Program-made: the position numbers and the translations under genes
DNA from: Coffea arabica
Lineage: Eukaryota > Streptophyta > Magnoliopsida > Gentianales > Rubiaceae
Assembly: GCF_036785885.1 (NCBI RefSeq)
Contig: NC_092312.1
Coordinates: forward strand, 27,084,001-27,148,000
Direction of reading: 5' to 3'
DNA length: 64,000 nt
Shown here: piece by piece, positions 45,874-61,177 of the stretch
Numbering within the stretch: the stretch's first letter is position 1
Layout: every line of letters starts with the position of its first letter
Notes under the pieces: generated by a model
Told to the model about the DNA's origin: nothing
Databases searched by the model: none
The model's input: the letters and a program-made list of their open reading frames with translations, nothing else

Positions 45874-48800
45874 GCAAGTTGATCAAAATAAGTTAGAACA
45901 AACTTCAAGAAGATCTGATATTAAACATCTTTCAGCTTCAACTTATTTCAAACGTATTCCCAAATAAAGAAAAAGGAAGAGTTCCAAAAATATTTGTTAA
46001 AACTGGTTATCATATAACGATGCTGATAAGTTGTCCGAAAAATTGCCACTTTATTTTTGTCTCTGGGAATTGATAAGCTAACTAAATTTGATAAAAGCTT
46101 GTCAAGGGATACTAAACAAAATTATCTCCAAACAAAGAAAAGAGAAAAAGGAGAACAATCAAACTCCAATCGATCAGTACAAAGTAGCTTTTAGCTTAAT
46201 AAACATGATATGCAACTGAGCTTAAGCAACTCATATCCGGGCCATGTACAATTCAAAACTATAGCCTAGAAGCACTTCTTAACACTGAGGAAAAGAAGAT
46301 GGGAACTAAATGTCTTTATTTGATTCCATTTTGCAAAAAAAAAAAAAAAAAAAAGATTATTTAAGAGAAGATGGAGCAAATGATGACACAACTACGCCAC
46401 TTAAGCATAATAATAATGATCCAATAGTGGAACTTTCAAATCAATGATGACTCCACTTGTGCTCTTGTCCTAATCCTTGCTAACCACATTTTTCCTTGCT
46501 AAGAGCCAAAAAATTTCCTCAATCATGCTAGAATTTTACTTATCTCCATTTGGTAGATAACTCAATTCATAATTATTGTCTCCCAATGTCAATTTTATGT
46601 TGGTTTGTCTCAATATTTCTGTTTAAGTGTCAAATGATACATTAAGCAATTCATGATTAAGGCCTTCCACGTAAATTATGGTGTGGACTTCCATGTTGAT
46701 TGTGCTAAGTGATCACTTGGTAATTGCTTCATTACGTCCACTCAAGTCTTAACTGCTCTTATGTTTTTCTGAGTTTGCGGTAAATTACATTACCAAGCGT
46801 TCAATCAATTGACTAAATACACGGTTATATTGGAAGAAGAAGTCATAGAGTCTGAATAATTTGACAACATTGATAAGCGTTCAAGAAGACTGCTGAGATC
46901 CCAAAACATGACAAATTGTTGAGTCCCAAAGTATGAAAAAATTGCTAGTTTTAGTCCATTGGTCAAGTCTTCTGCAAAGCTTTTTTTTTTTTTTTTTTTT
47001 CCAGCTGATGTAGCTATATTTTTTAGCAAGTACTTGCTGAGATTTTGAGAATTAACTATTACAAACGAGGGCGGAAGAGGGTGTATAAGTGAGATATCTC
47101 GAGTTCAAAACTTTCAACTTATACTAAAAACAAATATAATAGATGCTTTTTGCTCCCCATCGATAAATATGCTTTTTTAGCTTAAAAAAAGTTTGAGAAA
47201 TCAAATTAATGCATCAAGTGCGGCCTATTCTTCAATATAGCTATGAATCATTTAAAACGAAGTTAATTTGGTTCTTTAATCATTTAAAATGAGGGATAAG
47301 AACAATGGATGGTCTTACAAATATTTAAGGGATAAATATATTTCTTTACCTAAAAAAAGAAGTTTCTTTACAATCCATTTAGCCAAGGTTATAGTATTGC
47401 ATTAGTCAAAAAGCTGGCTGCGGCCTCGATAATTGTTAAGCATGTCATAGAACTTGTACAATTTTAACCACTGCACACTTTCTTTCTTTCTTTTTTTTTT
47501 TTTTGATAAAAGAAAATTTCGTTAACATATTATTGAGAATCATCCAACATGATTTGATCTATATCGGTACTCTAATGGGCGGGTTAAACGTGCACTAGAA
47601 ATTACAGATTTACAATTTAATAAATATAATAGATCTGAAAAAATACAAATTTCACAATTGTCTTCTGATATATATGTCTATCACTACTGTTCCTCTTCGT
47701 GTATGTTGCAATCTCTAGATTTGCTAATTGATGGTTTTAAATTCTAATAATAATGATGAAATGTGTCGAAATAGATTCAACATCCAAAAGAATTTAGAAT
47801 CTGACAATCATATCTGAAATAGCCACTGCACACATTGTTCTATGAAAATGTATATCAGTGCATGTCTTATCACAATTCATACAATATGTACGGAAACATA
47901 CAAATCATTTCTGGTTCAATGCGGACCACGAACTCTACCCCAGTCCAATTAATCAAACGACAATATGAATCTTGTTCTAGATATTTTCACGTACATTTCA
48001 AGAAAATTTCATTGTGATACTCAGTTCTCGTAGGCTGCTTGAAGGGAAAGGAGATACAGTACTTTTTCTGAAAATATTTCCTCTTGTTAGCACACAGAAA
48101 AATTGCTTTATACATATCAAATACAGAAACACATTTCAAAGAGCTGATCCATTCTTGTGTAATCTTTAGATCTAAATACTAATTATTAAAATGCTAAACG
48201 CAAGATCACAAGGCAATTGATAAATCACTTTCTTTACCTTTTCTCACAACTATTTTTTTCCTCTGTAACCAAAATTTCAATGTTGCATGCTTAAAACCAG
48301 GAAAAGTTAGGTTACCCAACTATGGGAGTGGCATGCAAGCAAAGGATGATGTTGGGAATCCAACGTGCCCCATATCACTAGAGCCCTCCAATCGTACCAA
48401 CTTCAAGCACTGACATTTGGACCACTACCATAGAAGAGAGATTACATAGTTTTAAATTTTAATTGCTCTATACAAATTGCTGACATAGGTTATGGATTCC
48501 ACTTTAGTTTCGATTAGAGTATCCACTGAAATTGTTTGCAAATAACAATTATGGAGAATTTTGATGCTAAGTTGTTGGCATACAGACGAGGAAACACACT
48601 TGGAAGAGTGAAAACAGGCACTAGTCCATGACAATTTGTATGCATATAGTTTATAGTAATGCAGGCACAAGTTCCATATTAACGCACACTGGAACGCTTG
48701 AGTTTAGGGCTTGTGCCCTTAGCGTGGGTGACAGCACTTTCGGCATGAAAAACACCCTCAAAAGGGAATAGGACCTGTTGTTATTGAAGGGAGTAAACAT

Positions 48801-49112
48801 CCAAACTGAAATTATAAAATGAAATAAATACCTAAAAGATGAATCACTATGAAGATGTGTAAACCTATAATAGGAGCAAAAGCCGCATCTACAAAAGAGG
48901 GCATGAAAGATAACCCTCACGGGATGAGGTGATAGCACTTATGGCATGAAAAATAACTCTCACGGCATGAAAAATAACACTCACGGGATGATGTGAAAGC
49001 ACTTTAAAAAAAAAAAAAAAAAGAAGAAAAGAAAAGGAACGCCCATGATAGGAATCCGAATAATTAACATTGTCAAACTACGGAATACCGATGACCCGTT
49101 AAGGGATTAAAA

Positions 49113-49345
49113 GCTCTAATACCATGTCAGAATGATGATCAAAAAATGAGAAGAAACAGTGTGTATTAATAAAATGGTGTTCTAGCATAAAAGTACCGAA
49201 AATCTATATTTATAGGTGTACAAAATATGTAAAAATAGAAAATTGATCTATTGAAAGTCATTTATACAATTTGAAGATATCATTAATCTCCAATCAATTA
49301 TTTAAAATTAATACAATGAATGTGGACATAACACAGACATTAACA
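49113..49345 (-). mobile_element. Copia-type LTR with primer-binding site (array copy 2)
   Basis: Same as 22349-22581; LTR 49125-49345, primer-binding site 49113-49124. Confidence 0.6.
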
Positions 49346-50483
49346 CCTTCAATAAAAAAAAATGTTTTGAGAACTTTATGTTTCAGGTGAGCGTTTTAAT
49401 TCTGGCTTGTTTCAGGCTAAAGAAAAAGGAATGCAAAAAAGAACTTTGAACAATGGGCATTAGGACAATTCTTTTGAAAAAAAAAAAAGAAAAGAAAAAA
49501 CGGTTGAAACAAACAAGAGGATGCACTTCTTTTTGTTCATGGAATAGGAATTAGGACAATTACGTATGGCGTAGATAAAGTAATAGGCAAAACAGCTTAT
49601 CAAATGCCTGCACTCATATTTTGTATTTGTCTGAGTATAGTTATAAGATACCTCTTCAGCTCTTCTCCACTGCAGTGCATGAATAATGTAATATTGATAT
49701 ATCCTACTGTTTTTATTACGTAATTTAGAAGATCTTTCACGTAAATTGTTGTCACACTAATACATCCGCTCGACACGTTGCTCTTCTTTCTTTTTTTTTT
49801 TTTTTTTTTGGCTCTTTCGTACGTGATGCATCCATTCATGATGTCGAATCGCACTAGATATAACCTTAAAATTAAGAATGGAAAAAATTGCGTGATTGGC
49901 TCTGACTTTACGGCCACAGAGTTTTTAACAAGTATAAAGGGTTCAAGAATTTATTCTTATACGCCCAAGTTAGGTTGAGTCCTGCTTTTGTGCATGAAGC
50001 TACTGAAAAAGAGAGGAGTTGGTGGTGGAAAGCTTGTAAGCTCTGCTTTGCTCTAGACCAAATTTCCAAAGGTAAGTAACCAACAATTTCTCAGTTATAA
50101 GCTCCCTTGATTTCTCTCTTCAAAACCTATTCTTCCCTTTATCCAAGGGTCATTGAAGAATTCATGTATATGAATTGCCTTCCTTTTTTCTTCTTTGCAT
50201 TGTCTTTCTTACCATTCCCATCATCTAAAGTAAATCTAGCACAATGGCTTCTGTCTTTACTTCTCTACCACTTTTTATTGCAACAGTTTCTAGCTGGATC
50301 ACATACTTGGTGACTGAATAATGGCTTCATAATTTTACATTTCTCCTAACCAAAACAAAGCAATATGGTTGTATAGCAAACTTTTCATTCATGAAAAACG
50401 GAAAAAGTACTAAAAAGATTAGCAGAGTTTTACGTCATTTGTTCACAAGCCAAGCGGTACGTTATGGAATGCCCATGCAGGAA

Positions 50484-50610
50484 ACGTGGCAGAAGCAGCC
50501 ACACGTAGGCAAAAGGAAGACGAATGCCAAAACTATTTTCTCCAAATTTCTCCATATATTGCATCAATATTTTTGGAGAAAATAACAGTTTATTTTCTGT
50601 CTATAAATAA
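50484..50610 (+). promoter_or_regulatory. Promoter-like segment (array copy 2)
   Basis: Same ACGT pair and TATA box as 23720-23846. Confidence 0.45.
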
Positions 50611-53122
50611 CATTTGATCTTTCTTCCTCTCCCAGCCAGAAAAAACAGTCTTAAGTGTTAATTTGGAAGGCGGGAAGAGCCAAGTCTTGAGCCCAAGTCT
50701 CCAAGGTCTGCAAGTGAGAAGCCAGGCAGGAGCTCCACTTTAGCACCACCCTCATTTTGCATATTAAAAGGTGAGCATTTTAATTTTAGTATTGTTCTTA
50801 TTTTTGGCCTTTACAACACATATTTTCTTGTCTTTTAACTTTCTGTCTTACTATAGTATACCCTGTGCAGTTTTTTATTAGTGCAATTCTGTGTACTTTG
50901 TAACCTTTACAACTCATCCTAATCTACTACTCGGACCATTATTCATCAGTTTCACTTCTAAAAAGTAAAGTAGATGAAGCTGGCTGAATTGAGTGCTGAA
51001 GCCTCTTATCTTGATTGGTTGTTGGATGCTAGTTTATCGTGCACACAAGTTTGTAGCATTGCATGTCTGGCCTGCTTAGTGTTTTACACCTCTACCATAC
51101 ATTAAGGTAGATTTTTTTCATAACATGGTCAAAATAACAATACTATTAAGGTGGATGTAAAACGTTAAAATTTAGAAGAAGGGTTCATGCATTTCCACGA
51201 TAGTGCATGATAGCTTCTATGATAGTGGGTGCTGAATCTGAGTCGTCTAACTAGTTCGATCAAATAATTCTTGATTCAAGATTGAAAACATGAACTTGAA
51301 GTACAAAACTAAAGTTTGTGAGCCATTTTGTGAGCTTGTATCAAGATTATGGAACATCAAAAAACCAATTTCAGTGACATATGAACCAAAGTTTGAACTC
51401 GCACAGTCGGATTATTTGATTTGAGCTAACATGAAAAAGATTGTACGGCTTTTTGTTGATAAATTGGAAGCACTTCAGGTGTCTTCTGACTGACATATGT
51501 ATGGAACATGGCGAGGACAGCGGCATGTCTTATAGAAGGAGATAACGAGTGGACCAGTTCTTTATTTTAGGTCCTTTTATTTTTTTTTTTTCACTTGTTA
51601 GGTCCAGTTGGAAGGCCTTCAGATCAATAATTTAGAAAACTAGCTGAATTTTTACCCTCTTTGATTGAAAAAAAAAAAAAAAGGAAATTTTACTTTTCAA
51701 CTTGTACAAGGTTTCAGTTGAACTTGTATTGTATTTCCAAAAATATTTTTTCCATTTTTTTCTTTTTGAAATTATTAGGATAGATAATTTAGTCCGATTT
51801 TGCTTTCATTTTCCCGAATTTTCTCAAAATCTTATCCAACATTTCTTCTTCAAACCTATTTGTGGCATGCTGTCAAATTGAAAAGACTTGAAATGCAATT
51901 TTTTTTTTTCTGGTTAGTAAATAAGAATCTTGCAATGCAGTTTTCTATTTGTCATTTTATTTATGGTGCATTTATTTGAAATAGCTTCTAACTTCGTGAA
52001 ACTTAATAACACACACTTTTCCTTCATGAAAACCGTTTAAAAGTACTTACAAGAATGCGCAGAAACGTGGCATTTTGCTTTTATTGTTATATTATGCAAT
52101 TTGTGGCCTTTACAACACACGTACACATTTGCTTACTTTTCAACTTCTAGTCTTCCTATGGTATTTTGTGCAATTTTTTATTAGTATTATTTTGTGTACT
52201 TTTTAGCCTTTACAACCCACACTAATTTTTCACTTGGACCCTTTGAATGAGTGTTGAAGCCTCTATCTTGTTCGGTTGTTAGATGCATATTTGTCATTTT
52301 AACAGGTTTGTAGCATTGTCTCACCAAGAAGAAAAAAAAAAAAAAAAAAAAGTTTGTAGCATTGTCTCATTGTTTTGCACCTACATTACATTGACCACAA
52401 AATACAACCAAAGCAATAATAATAACTCCGACAATAACATCAAGGCAACGATGTAAAACGTTAAAATAAGGGGAAGGGTGGATGCAGTTTCATTGTCGTG
52501 GTAACGTTGATGAAAATCGGTGCTGATGATGCAGCTGCTGCAAATCAGCTGCCTGAGTCCTCTAGTTCAACCAAGCAATTCCCGCCTGACAAATTGAACT
52601 TGAATAAAAATCAAAATCACAATATTCAGTTATGAAATGTGAAAATATATGTATGTAAGCATTCATCAAATTCTTGTTGGGTGAAAGGCTCTACTCATTC
52701 TCAAATTCTTTTATATTTATTCTTTAATTTCATACACTGTTTGGGAACGGATTCGAATGCCAGCATGATTTGATTGACCATCCGTCATCCACCAGCCCAC
52801 TAGATCGGTGCTTATTAGTTTGCATCTACCATCATTCCTTTTTTTTCCCCTTTCTGTTCCATGTCTTCTGTCATTTCCTCTCATTGCTTGTCTAACATGC
52901 ATATTTGCAGTTTTATTTGTCAAATGTGGTGTTTTATGGGTTTATAATTAATCTACTATAAGATATGGACTGATTAAAATCTTGTAAAATGACCTAACGA
53001 AATAATATTGAAGGTAAAACATCAAAAACCGATTTGAGTAACATATGGAACCAAAGTTGGAATTTGAGACAATATTGTCGAAGTATTTGATTAGATTTAT
53101 GGCATTTGAGGTGTCTTCGAAT

Positions 53123-53728
53123 TAGGGGTGTGCATCGAAATCGATAATTCAGAACTTTAAATTTGAATTTTTTTGAAATTTTGACATAAAAAATTCCGAT
53201 CGAATTCGATTTCGAATTCACTAATTCCAAATTCGAATTCGTAGCGAATTCAAGAACCCTTTTTCTTTCTTTTGGAGTTTTGTTTTGTATTTCTAATTTT
53301 TTATTATAATTATATATAAGTTTTGCTAAACTAAATGCTAACTTTGTATAATATATGTTTATGATTATAACATAATATAAAACTAACTTCATAAGAGTTA
53401 TTATTGTATTGTTAAACAATATAATTATTAGTTAGATGTATTATTATATAATATAAATTTTATATTACATATATTAATATACATATATATAAATGAATTT
53501 GAAATCGAAATTGGTATTCGATTTCCAATTTCACACCGATTTCAAATTGTGAATTCGAAATCGAAATTTCTGATTTGAAAAACCCCATTACCAAAATTAT
53601 CGAATTAGAACCAAATTTGTATATTTCGAAATTGGAAACCCGAATTCCATTCCAATTTCTGATTTACTGATTTCAAAAATTTTAAATTTGATCAATAAAT
53701 TAAAATTTTTCGATTTTGCACACTCCTA
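53123..53728. mobile_element. hAT-like non-autonomous element, complete, spans copy 2/3 boundary
   Basis: Same element as 26359-26964 at +26,764, with the same terminal inverted repeats and the same diverged 8-bp flanks (53115-53122 and 53729-53736). Confidence 0.72.
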
Positions 53729-54101
53729 CTTGAAAGTGACATGTGTATGGAAATATATCGACGACCGTCTTCGAAGGACAAAACAGGTGCACCAGCTTCT
53801 TGTTAGGTCCACTTGGAAGGAGGCTACCTAAGTTTTACCTCCTTTGATAAAAGGTGAAAGCAACACTTTTCTACTCAAGGAACACAAAGTTTAAGTGAAC
53901 TTGTGAACCGTGTAAATAGTTTTCAAAGTATTTGTTTAAAACTTCCTACACTGAATTATTTTATAAAAAATATTTAGTATTTTCAAAGCATTTATAGTAT
54001 TTTTTTTAAATATTTTGGTAAAACTTTCTTTCATCCCACGAAGGAAGGAGCGGGGACGAGTAGGGGTACGGAAATGAAAAGAAAAAGAGAGGGAGGAGGT
54101 A

Positions 54102-54133
54102 GGGGGAAGGAGGGGAAAGGAGGGTGTGACGGG
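54102..54133 (+). other. G-quadruplex-prone purine tract (copy 3)
   Basis: Same G-run arrangement as 574-605. Confidence 0.55.
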
Positions 54134-54270
54134 TGGGAGGAAGGAGGACAAGGTGGGAGAAAGGGGAAGAGAGGGGTGGTCGTCAGGGGAAGAGAGGAGG
54201 TGGCGATGGTAGGTGTGTATTTTTGTTTTTCTTTTCTTTTGTTTGAGTATTTTTTGGGTATTTTAGTCAA

Positions 54271-54274
<4 letters not shown>

Positions 54275-54332
<58 letters not shown>
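54275..54332. repeat. (AT)n microsatellite (copy 3)
   Basis: Same tract and same interruption position as in copy 1. Confidence 0.95.
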
Positions 54333-57300
54333 TTAAAGCACCCCTAAAAACATGACTGCCAAACACATCCTGTATTCTATCCAAGAATATTACTCCATTT
54401 TGCTTGTCAAAATTAACTAGCAAAAGATAGAGTACTCCGTCCGTTTAAACTTTTTTTTTTTTTTTAAGGTAAACCTAAACTTTTGTCAGAAAAACAGACC
54501 GAATAAAGTGCTGACAAGGAGTCCAATACTCACAACCAGAAAAATGCAAAACTTTCGTTTTCCTGATTTTTAGAAAATCAATTATTTTTCAGCTTATCTC
54601 ATGTCCACCAACAATATGTTTATCTCCCAATATCTCATCCGACATTTCTTCATCAACAATAAAGTTGTGGCATGCTGTCACAATGCATTTTTTCATCTGT
54701 CGTTTCAGAACTATTTAGGTTCCGTTTCATCTGTTCAACTTCTGAAATGCAGCTTATAAGAAGACTCCAAAATGATTTCTCAAGGCATGCAAATTTAATT
54801 CTATACTTGCACCTTTGACTGTATAGTCTCAAATCTCAGAGCCACAACTAGTCCTAGCCCTTTGTAAAATGTCACCTTCCGTTTTCTTTCAATCATTTTC
54901 GGTTTCCTCTATATACATATATATATATAAGGAGAAGACGTGTCGAAGTGGGCAAAAGGGAAGCCTCAATCTAGAAAGGTCTGTCTGTCCCTTGATAATT
55001 AATCTGCGTTTTCGGGCCAAATTTCTTCCCCTTGTAAAGGGATGAAAAGGGAGTTGCCACCTCCAAGTCCAATATAAACATTAGTCGTGTTCATATCCCA
55101 AAATGTCCCAAGTAGATGGTTTTTGAAGCCCCTATTGGACCCTTCTCTAATGTGAATTTATGTACATTTATTCTCTTCATAAATTTAGTAAAATCCTAAA
55201 AATACCCTCCCATATATCTACCATTGTAAATTTGATCTCCCACCTCTTAAACTGCATAGGTGTGGTGGTGTCCTCTATTCTCTTCATAACTGGTTTATCT
55301 TAGATTATTAAGGACAAGCTTGAGAGAGAGTACATTTCTCCTATTTATGAATCATTTTCCAACCCTAAGGAGAATTTTTCAGATGAATCATTTATGTCAT
55401 TTGTGTCCGGGGAAGGTGTTTATTAGGACCGGTAACATTAGAATTGCCAACTAAGTTGTAATCATCCTTTGCATGTTCAAATCTAGAAGTATGTGCAGGT
55501 GTTGACTGGTAAATTATCATCCAAAAGGTCTAATTTCACTTTCCATCCAATAATCAAAAGGTCTAATTTCACTTTCTAATCCTTAGTGTGATTATAAATT
55601 CTCAATCGATCATACCTTTACTTTTGATTTCGGATGCTTCATAGTCCATAATCATCTCAAATTTTATTTCAAAGCCCTTGCATTTGAGACTCCTTTAGCC
55701 TAGATTTTCGTCCCTTATCGCCTCAATGCTCATGTACACAACTTACCTTCTTTTCAAAAATATGCACTAACATTAATTAGTCCTTAAGAATCTCAAATTG
55801 AAGATCGAGCTGGTTTCTTGGTTTTGTATTTGTTTATTTCATTTACTATATTGGTAAGCAACGGGGGTAAAATTTGGGGCCTTTTGATAACTTGAGGATC
55901 AAACATCAACACTAACATGAATGCTGCAAACTTTTCTTTCATTATAAACTTGTCTTTCATTGGCCAATGATCACCTATTTCTTCTACTACATGGCCTTTC
56001 CTCGAAACAAAGTACTAGCATTTAATTAGAACGTCTTTGCTGTACAGAAACTTGACCTAATGTCTCTAATTTAATAGTAGCTTTTCGATGTCAAACGATG
56101 ATTAAGAGAATTATGCAATTCTTGATGATTTAGAATTTTAATCTTGCATGTGCTTTGTCTCCCTTAGTTGCATCTTGTCTTCCGGATTCAATGATTTTTT
56201 CATGTGATATGCAGATTTTACAATCCAAAAAAAAAATTTGTGTTGGTAACGTGAACATTTAATGTCTACATATGTATATATTAAACCAGAACATATTTTT
56301 CATCTTTGGTGCCTGTCTGCGCATTCACTGTGTGTGAATGTGTCACACTGGATTGAATCAAATGTTAAGCAGAATTTTTTGATGTGCCTATTTAAAAGGA
56401 GAAGTCAAAGATGGCATTATACTTGAAGAAGGCGAATGTACGGACTGACCTACAAAATCGTGCCACTATTTCATGATCATTATTTTATTGATCTCTGAAA
56501 TATTCCCATCTGCATCTCAAACTTTTAAAAGTGCTTAAAAACTTGACAATTAAGCATAGGGTAACCACTCAAATGAGTGAATTACCACCATTTCCTTTGT
56601 CTTGTTCTAAAACAGCACACCAAGTGGACTGGGAAAGAGATTGAATGGTTATATATATATGAGAAGGTTTGGTGGAATTGTTGTCGTTTCTCTATAGTTT
56701 ATTGTGCTGAGAATATGTGTAGTTGATTCTTGTGTCCCTTTTCTTCTTCAAATTGGAAAAGAAAATGACATGCAACAAAATTTTGACGCTAAGAAAACCG
56801 TCTGATATCTTCACATTAAAGAAAACAACAAACTACTGCTGATTGTTTTTGCATTTTCCGAATATAGATTGGTTTTCCAAACGAGGTCACTTTCACTAGA
56901 AAATTACTCAGTTTTTCTCTCCTTGAAGTTGAGTTTGTACAAGGATCTTTCACAATATAAAGTCAAATTGGAGGTAAAAAAAAGTGACAAGATCTGCCAT
57001 TGTTAAGATCCAGTTCAGGTGTATCTGTTTTCAATTGTGTGTTATTTTATTTTCTGTCTAAAAAACATAAGTACAGAACTACAGTAGATTTTTGTTTATT
57101 CGTTTTACCAATAACTAAAAAAGAGTAGCTCCAAGAAATAGAAGTACAAAGCTTTAGCAGAGTCAAGTATATTTTTGCACAAAGGCTAAGCTAAGAAACA
57201 TATCACAGTTGCAATGTGCAGACTGTGGATTATTGTAGGCCTCCTAATTTCCTGAAGTGATCAAGGCTTCTAGGTAGGGATGATCATCCCTACTGGCCTA

Positions 57301-59649
57301 ACTCATGAATTTCAAGATTTTGAATTATTCTGGCAACTTTAGCAATTACGTGACAAGCTTTTCTTTTTTTTTTTTTCGTGGTCGGTGGAAATGCAGTGGA
57401 ATTGGTAATTGTACAATGACTGCTGCCACCAAATTTACAATCATAAGCAAATTTTCCAAGTTTCTAAGAAGCAAAGGCGGTTGCATGAGATCCAAAGCAA
57501 TGCCTATATCCAGTCCAATGTCGATGGGATGGTGATATAGTTGTTTGTCCATGCACCACTCAGAATTAGTATCTCTAATCATATAGACATCGCATGTAAA
57601 ATGTAGTCTAACCAAGATATCCTACCACAGATGATAACCGACTAAGTGCATGAATCTTTACCTAATATTTGCACTCATCATGCAAATCAAGATTATAGAT
57701 TTGGTTTTTGTGTTTCTGTTTTTTTTTCTTGAGAAAAAAAGATCCCAATAAACAAAGTTCTGCATTGGATTCACATTTTTTAGAAGCAAGAGAGAGCAAC
57801 AACAGTTGAGTAAATGTTAAGTAGATCTGAAGAACAACAATCGCCTGAACGTTAAACCCAAGAAGTACTACGTGTATTCGTGGCGAAAAGGGATTAGGCC
57901 ACCTCTTAATTTAACTTCAGAAAAGTCTTTGGACCTCTCAATTTGTTTTTCTCTAGTCCTATGATGTCTTCCCCTGGCCACATTCTTTACATTTTTGCAG
58001 TAGCTTAACTAGACAGGCATGATCCAGATTCGGTGATATCTCTATAGCTGGAAGAAGGTTCCCTCTATTATTGTCTAATGTTGTGTTTTGACAGCAGTTA
58101 AGAACTCTTTGAGTAGATGATTAAGAAAAGATTGTGTGGAGCTGATGGAATTTAAGGTATCTTTTGTTCTTTAATTTGTTTAATGTTTTCTTGGAGACAT
58201 CACTTTAATGCTGAGTCATAGACTAAAGTCTAAAAAATGGTCAACATTTTTGACTAGGACCTAACATTTGTTGTGGAAAAAGTACGGCTGATTTACGGCT
58301 GGTCTTTGAATACAGATTTGCTTGTGTACTGTCGGAAGTTTCCCCGTGATTCCCTTTTATTCTTCATCTTTGTGGCACTGCTCATTCATGCATTTTTTAT
58401 TGGGGATTTCGTGGCATACCTGTTGATTATGTGAGGGTCCATATGAATTTTATGAAGCATTATTGGTGAAAATGTATGCAATTTTCCAACTTTCCATGAA
58501 TCGTCGGTTTGTTTTGATAGGGAAAGTGCTTTAAAAATACTGATTTCACAGGATGGATAGATAGGTTTTGTCTATAGCTAGGCAGTAATATCAGGGGATC
58601 AGTACCTGAGGAAGGTTTATACATTTCCATGTTCATGTGCTCTGTTAAATTTTAACAAACTGCTGACTACTTCATCTTGCTTCACGCACTAATATAGATC
58701 GCTAAATGCAGTATATTTCGGCGCTTGATGCGCCCCTGGTATTGTTCTCTGCATCTTCCCATTTTCTTGGGAGAAAACTGTCCTTAGATGATGCCACGAG
58801 TGCCTGCCTATTCCTGCTGGAAAACTGGACTGAAAAATCAGCTGATTTTTGGCCTAACTTTTAGACACATCTGAAAGAAGTGATACTGCTCATCTAACTT
58901 TTGTTCATAACTGAAATCTACCGATGACTATCATTGAAACATGTTTAATACGAATCGCACACTTTATAATACTATGATTGATTAGGTTAGCAACCAGCTG
59001 ATTTCAGTCAAGATTTGGAATGTTATGCTTGAGATGTTGTATATTCTTTCTCATGCTAGCTCTGAATTTGAAGAGACATTTTCTTTTTTTCTTGTTACTG
59101 ATATCAGTGTTAGTAATTCCAACGTACGTGTAAAATTACATATAGCTTTGGTAAAGCTGCCATGACATTACATGTCTTCCACAACCAGTGGAGGTTCAAA
59201 CAGTTAGCTCTAGAGCAATAAGCTATAAATTGACACAATTTTGTCACCATCCCAGCGCCTGAATTCCTCCATTTTGTATCAACTAGACTCGCATTCCTTT
59301 CGCCATTTGGTAGATTAACTTGCAAGTTCTTGTGGCTGATTGTTAAGCTTGGCGTGTCTGCCAAAAGCTGCAATTTGTTTACCTTACTAGTTCGTGCTTT
59401 CTGTTTTCACTCCACTGTGAATTTAGGCAAGTCACTTTAACAAATAGAGTTGATGCTTAACCACTTCTAAAGCTGAAAGATTCAGTAACTGGTTCTACAT
59501 CGATTCTGCTGTCTAATAATCTAAAACTGTGTATCTATAATTTCTGGCAGCCACATAATAGTTTGGTTGGCACTGTTGCACAGCCTGCAATAGGATTGCT
59601 GTCTACTCCCCGGCAAGAATCAGCCAAGTGGTAGATCTATAGCTTTGGC

Positions 59650-59837
59650 ATGGCAGATAATGCTGTTCTGGCTTCCCCTGAGAGAAAATGGAATTTCCCC
59701 CTCTTGGTTTTCTTCAAAGATGTTAGGTACATTTTCGGGATGCTATTGCAATCTTTCAACTTGTTAAGATAATCCAAGTGGCTCTTAGTTTCAGCTCTGC
59801 CTCCAAACACCATCTGTTAGTAACGAATGGTTCCTGA
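59650..59837 (+). pseudogene. Possible MATE 5' fragment (copy 3)
   Basis: Same sequence as 6122-6309. Confidence 0.27.
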
Positions 59838-59930
59838 AAAGTAATCTGGGACCCTAAAAATGAGCCAAAAACGAAAAGCCTGGAGAAGGGAAGTGTATAT
59901 GCGGTCCAGGATGCAATTAACAAAACTAAC

Positions 59931-60012
59931 CGTCGCCTGAGAGATTCGAACTCTCGCGGGGAAACCCCATGTACTTAGCAGGCACACGCCTTAACCACTC
60001 GGCCAAAGCGAC
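59931..60012 (-). tRNA. tRNA-Ser (anticodon GCU), copy 3
   Basis: Same 82-nt gene as 6403-6484, intact in all stems. Confidence 0.96.
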
Positions 60013-60468
60013 TGGTTCGAGGTGGGGGGAACTATTTTCTATCTTATGGAATATTCCACAAGTTGGAACAGATGATGAATGAGATTAGTATTTACTTTAG
60101 AAATTAGATGTTTCTGAATTTTTGAATCTTTTCCAAATGGTTATTGTAGATCAAGTTGAAGTTCGAATCATATAATATGCCCTGAATATCACGTTAAAGG
60201 GCTCTTGAATTTCAGGCCCAAGTCATGATGACTTTTTCCATGGATTTGTATGTGAAGGGACTTGCAGGAGTAGAAACTTTTGGTTTTAAGTGCATTACCA
60301 AATTTCTATGGAATTGTCATTTGTTGACATTGATAGCACTATTTGGGAAAACCATCTAAAAGTTGGTAGCCCAACCCATAAGAAATAGTATATTATTCAA
60401 TGCAATTTTTCCATAGTTAATTGCAGGGATATTCAGTAGTTAAGTTCAGTGTGACACATGCTATTGGA

Positions 60469-61177
60469 TATGGATGGTAATTGGAACGAGTGCCTGCGAA
60501 AGTTCAATGAGGTTGGGGGCAAATGCAGGCCCCATCCCATCATCCGCCTTAATTTAATATATATATATAATATAAAATACATAATATAATATAGTTATAT
60601 ATGTGTGTGTGTGTGTGTGTGTAATATGAAATGAATATTATGATATTTTCTTGTGATAATATAATAAAATTTTGAAAAATGTTATTTGTACTCCCATTTT
60701 TGTTAATTACACTTCCATTATTATTTTAATTATATGATTTTTATTTATTTATTAGACTATATGATAAAATGAATGGTAGGAGTGCAAATTCCAAAACAAT
60801 GAAATGCAAATAACATTTTTCTATAATTTTTTGTGGTAAAATGATAATTTTGTTATGTTAGTTTACCTTTTTTCTTTTGCTATGTCATGTTGTTTATAAA
60901 AATAATGATAATTCATTTAGAATTCATGTAACATCAGACATAGAGAAGCGGATTCACATCACATGGTCAAAAATAATTTTTATACTTTATCTCATGTTAA
61001 ATTTTTTGATGTGAAATTTGAAAAAATGATTAGTAAATCTATTATTAGTGTTATACATATATTAAAAAAAATGACATGAAAAATAAAAATAGTAGCAAGA
61101 CAATTCGGGGCATCCACGGGGATAGCGGGGCAGGACGGGGGCAGGGAGTGCCCAAACCCGCCCTATTGCCAACCATA
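60469..61177. mobile_element. hAT-like non-autonomous element with nested MITE (copy 3)
   Basis: Same element as 6941-7649, with flanking 8-bp duplications at 60461-60468 and 61178-61185. Confidence 0.7.
60674..60821. mobile_element. MITE, family 'M' copy 1 (array copy 3)
   Basis: Same as 7146-7293. Confidence 0.72.

Larger units (their letters stand above)
26765..53528. repeat. Tandem unit copy 2 (26,764 bp)
   Basis: Second direct copy. I found no base that differs from copy 1 in the stretches compared line by line. All features of copy 1 are present at +26,764, including non-coding items not listed again below: poly(A) insertion 52324-52351, degenerate tandem repeat 48729-49006, MITE-like repeat 44402-44554, intron-like pair 50072-50286. 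Confidence 0.97.
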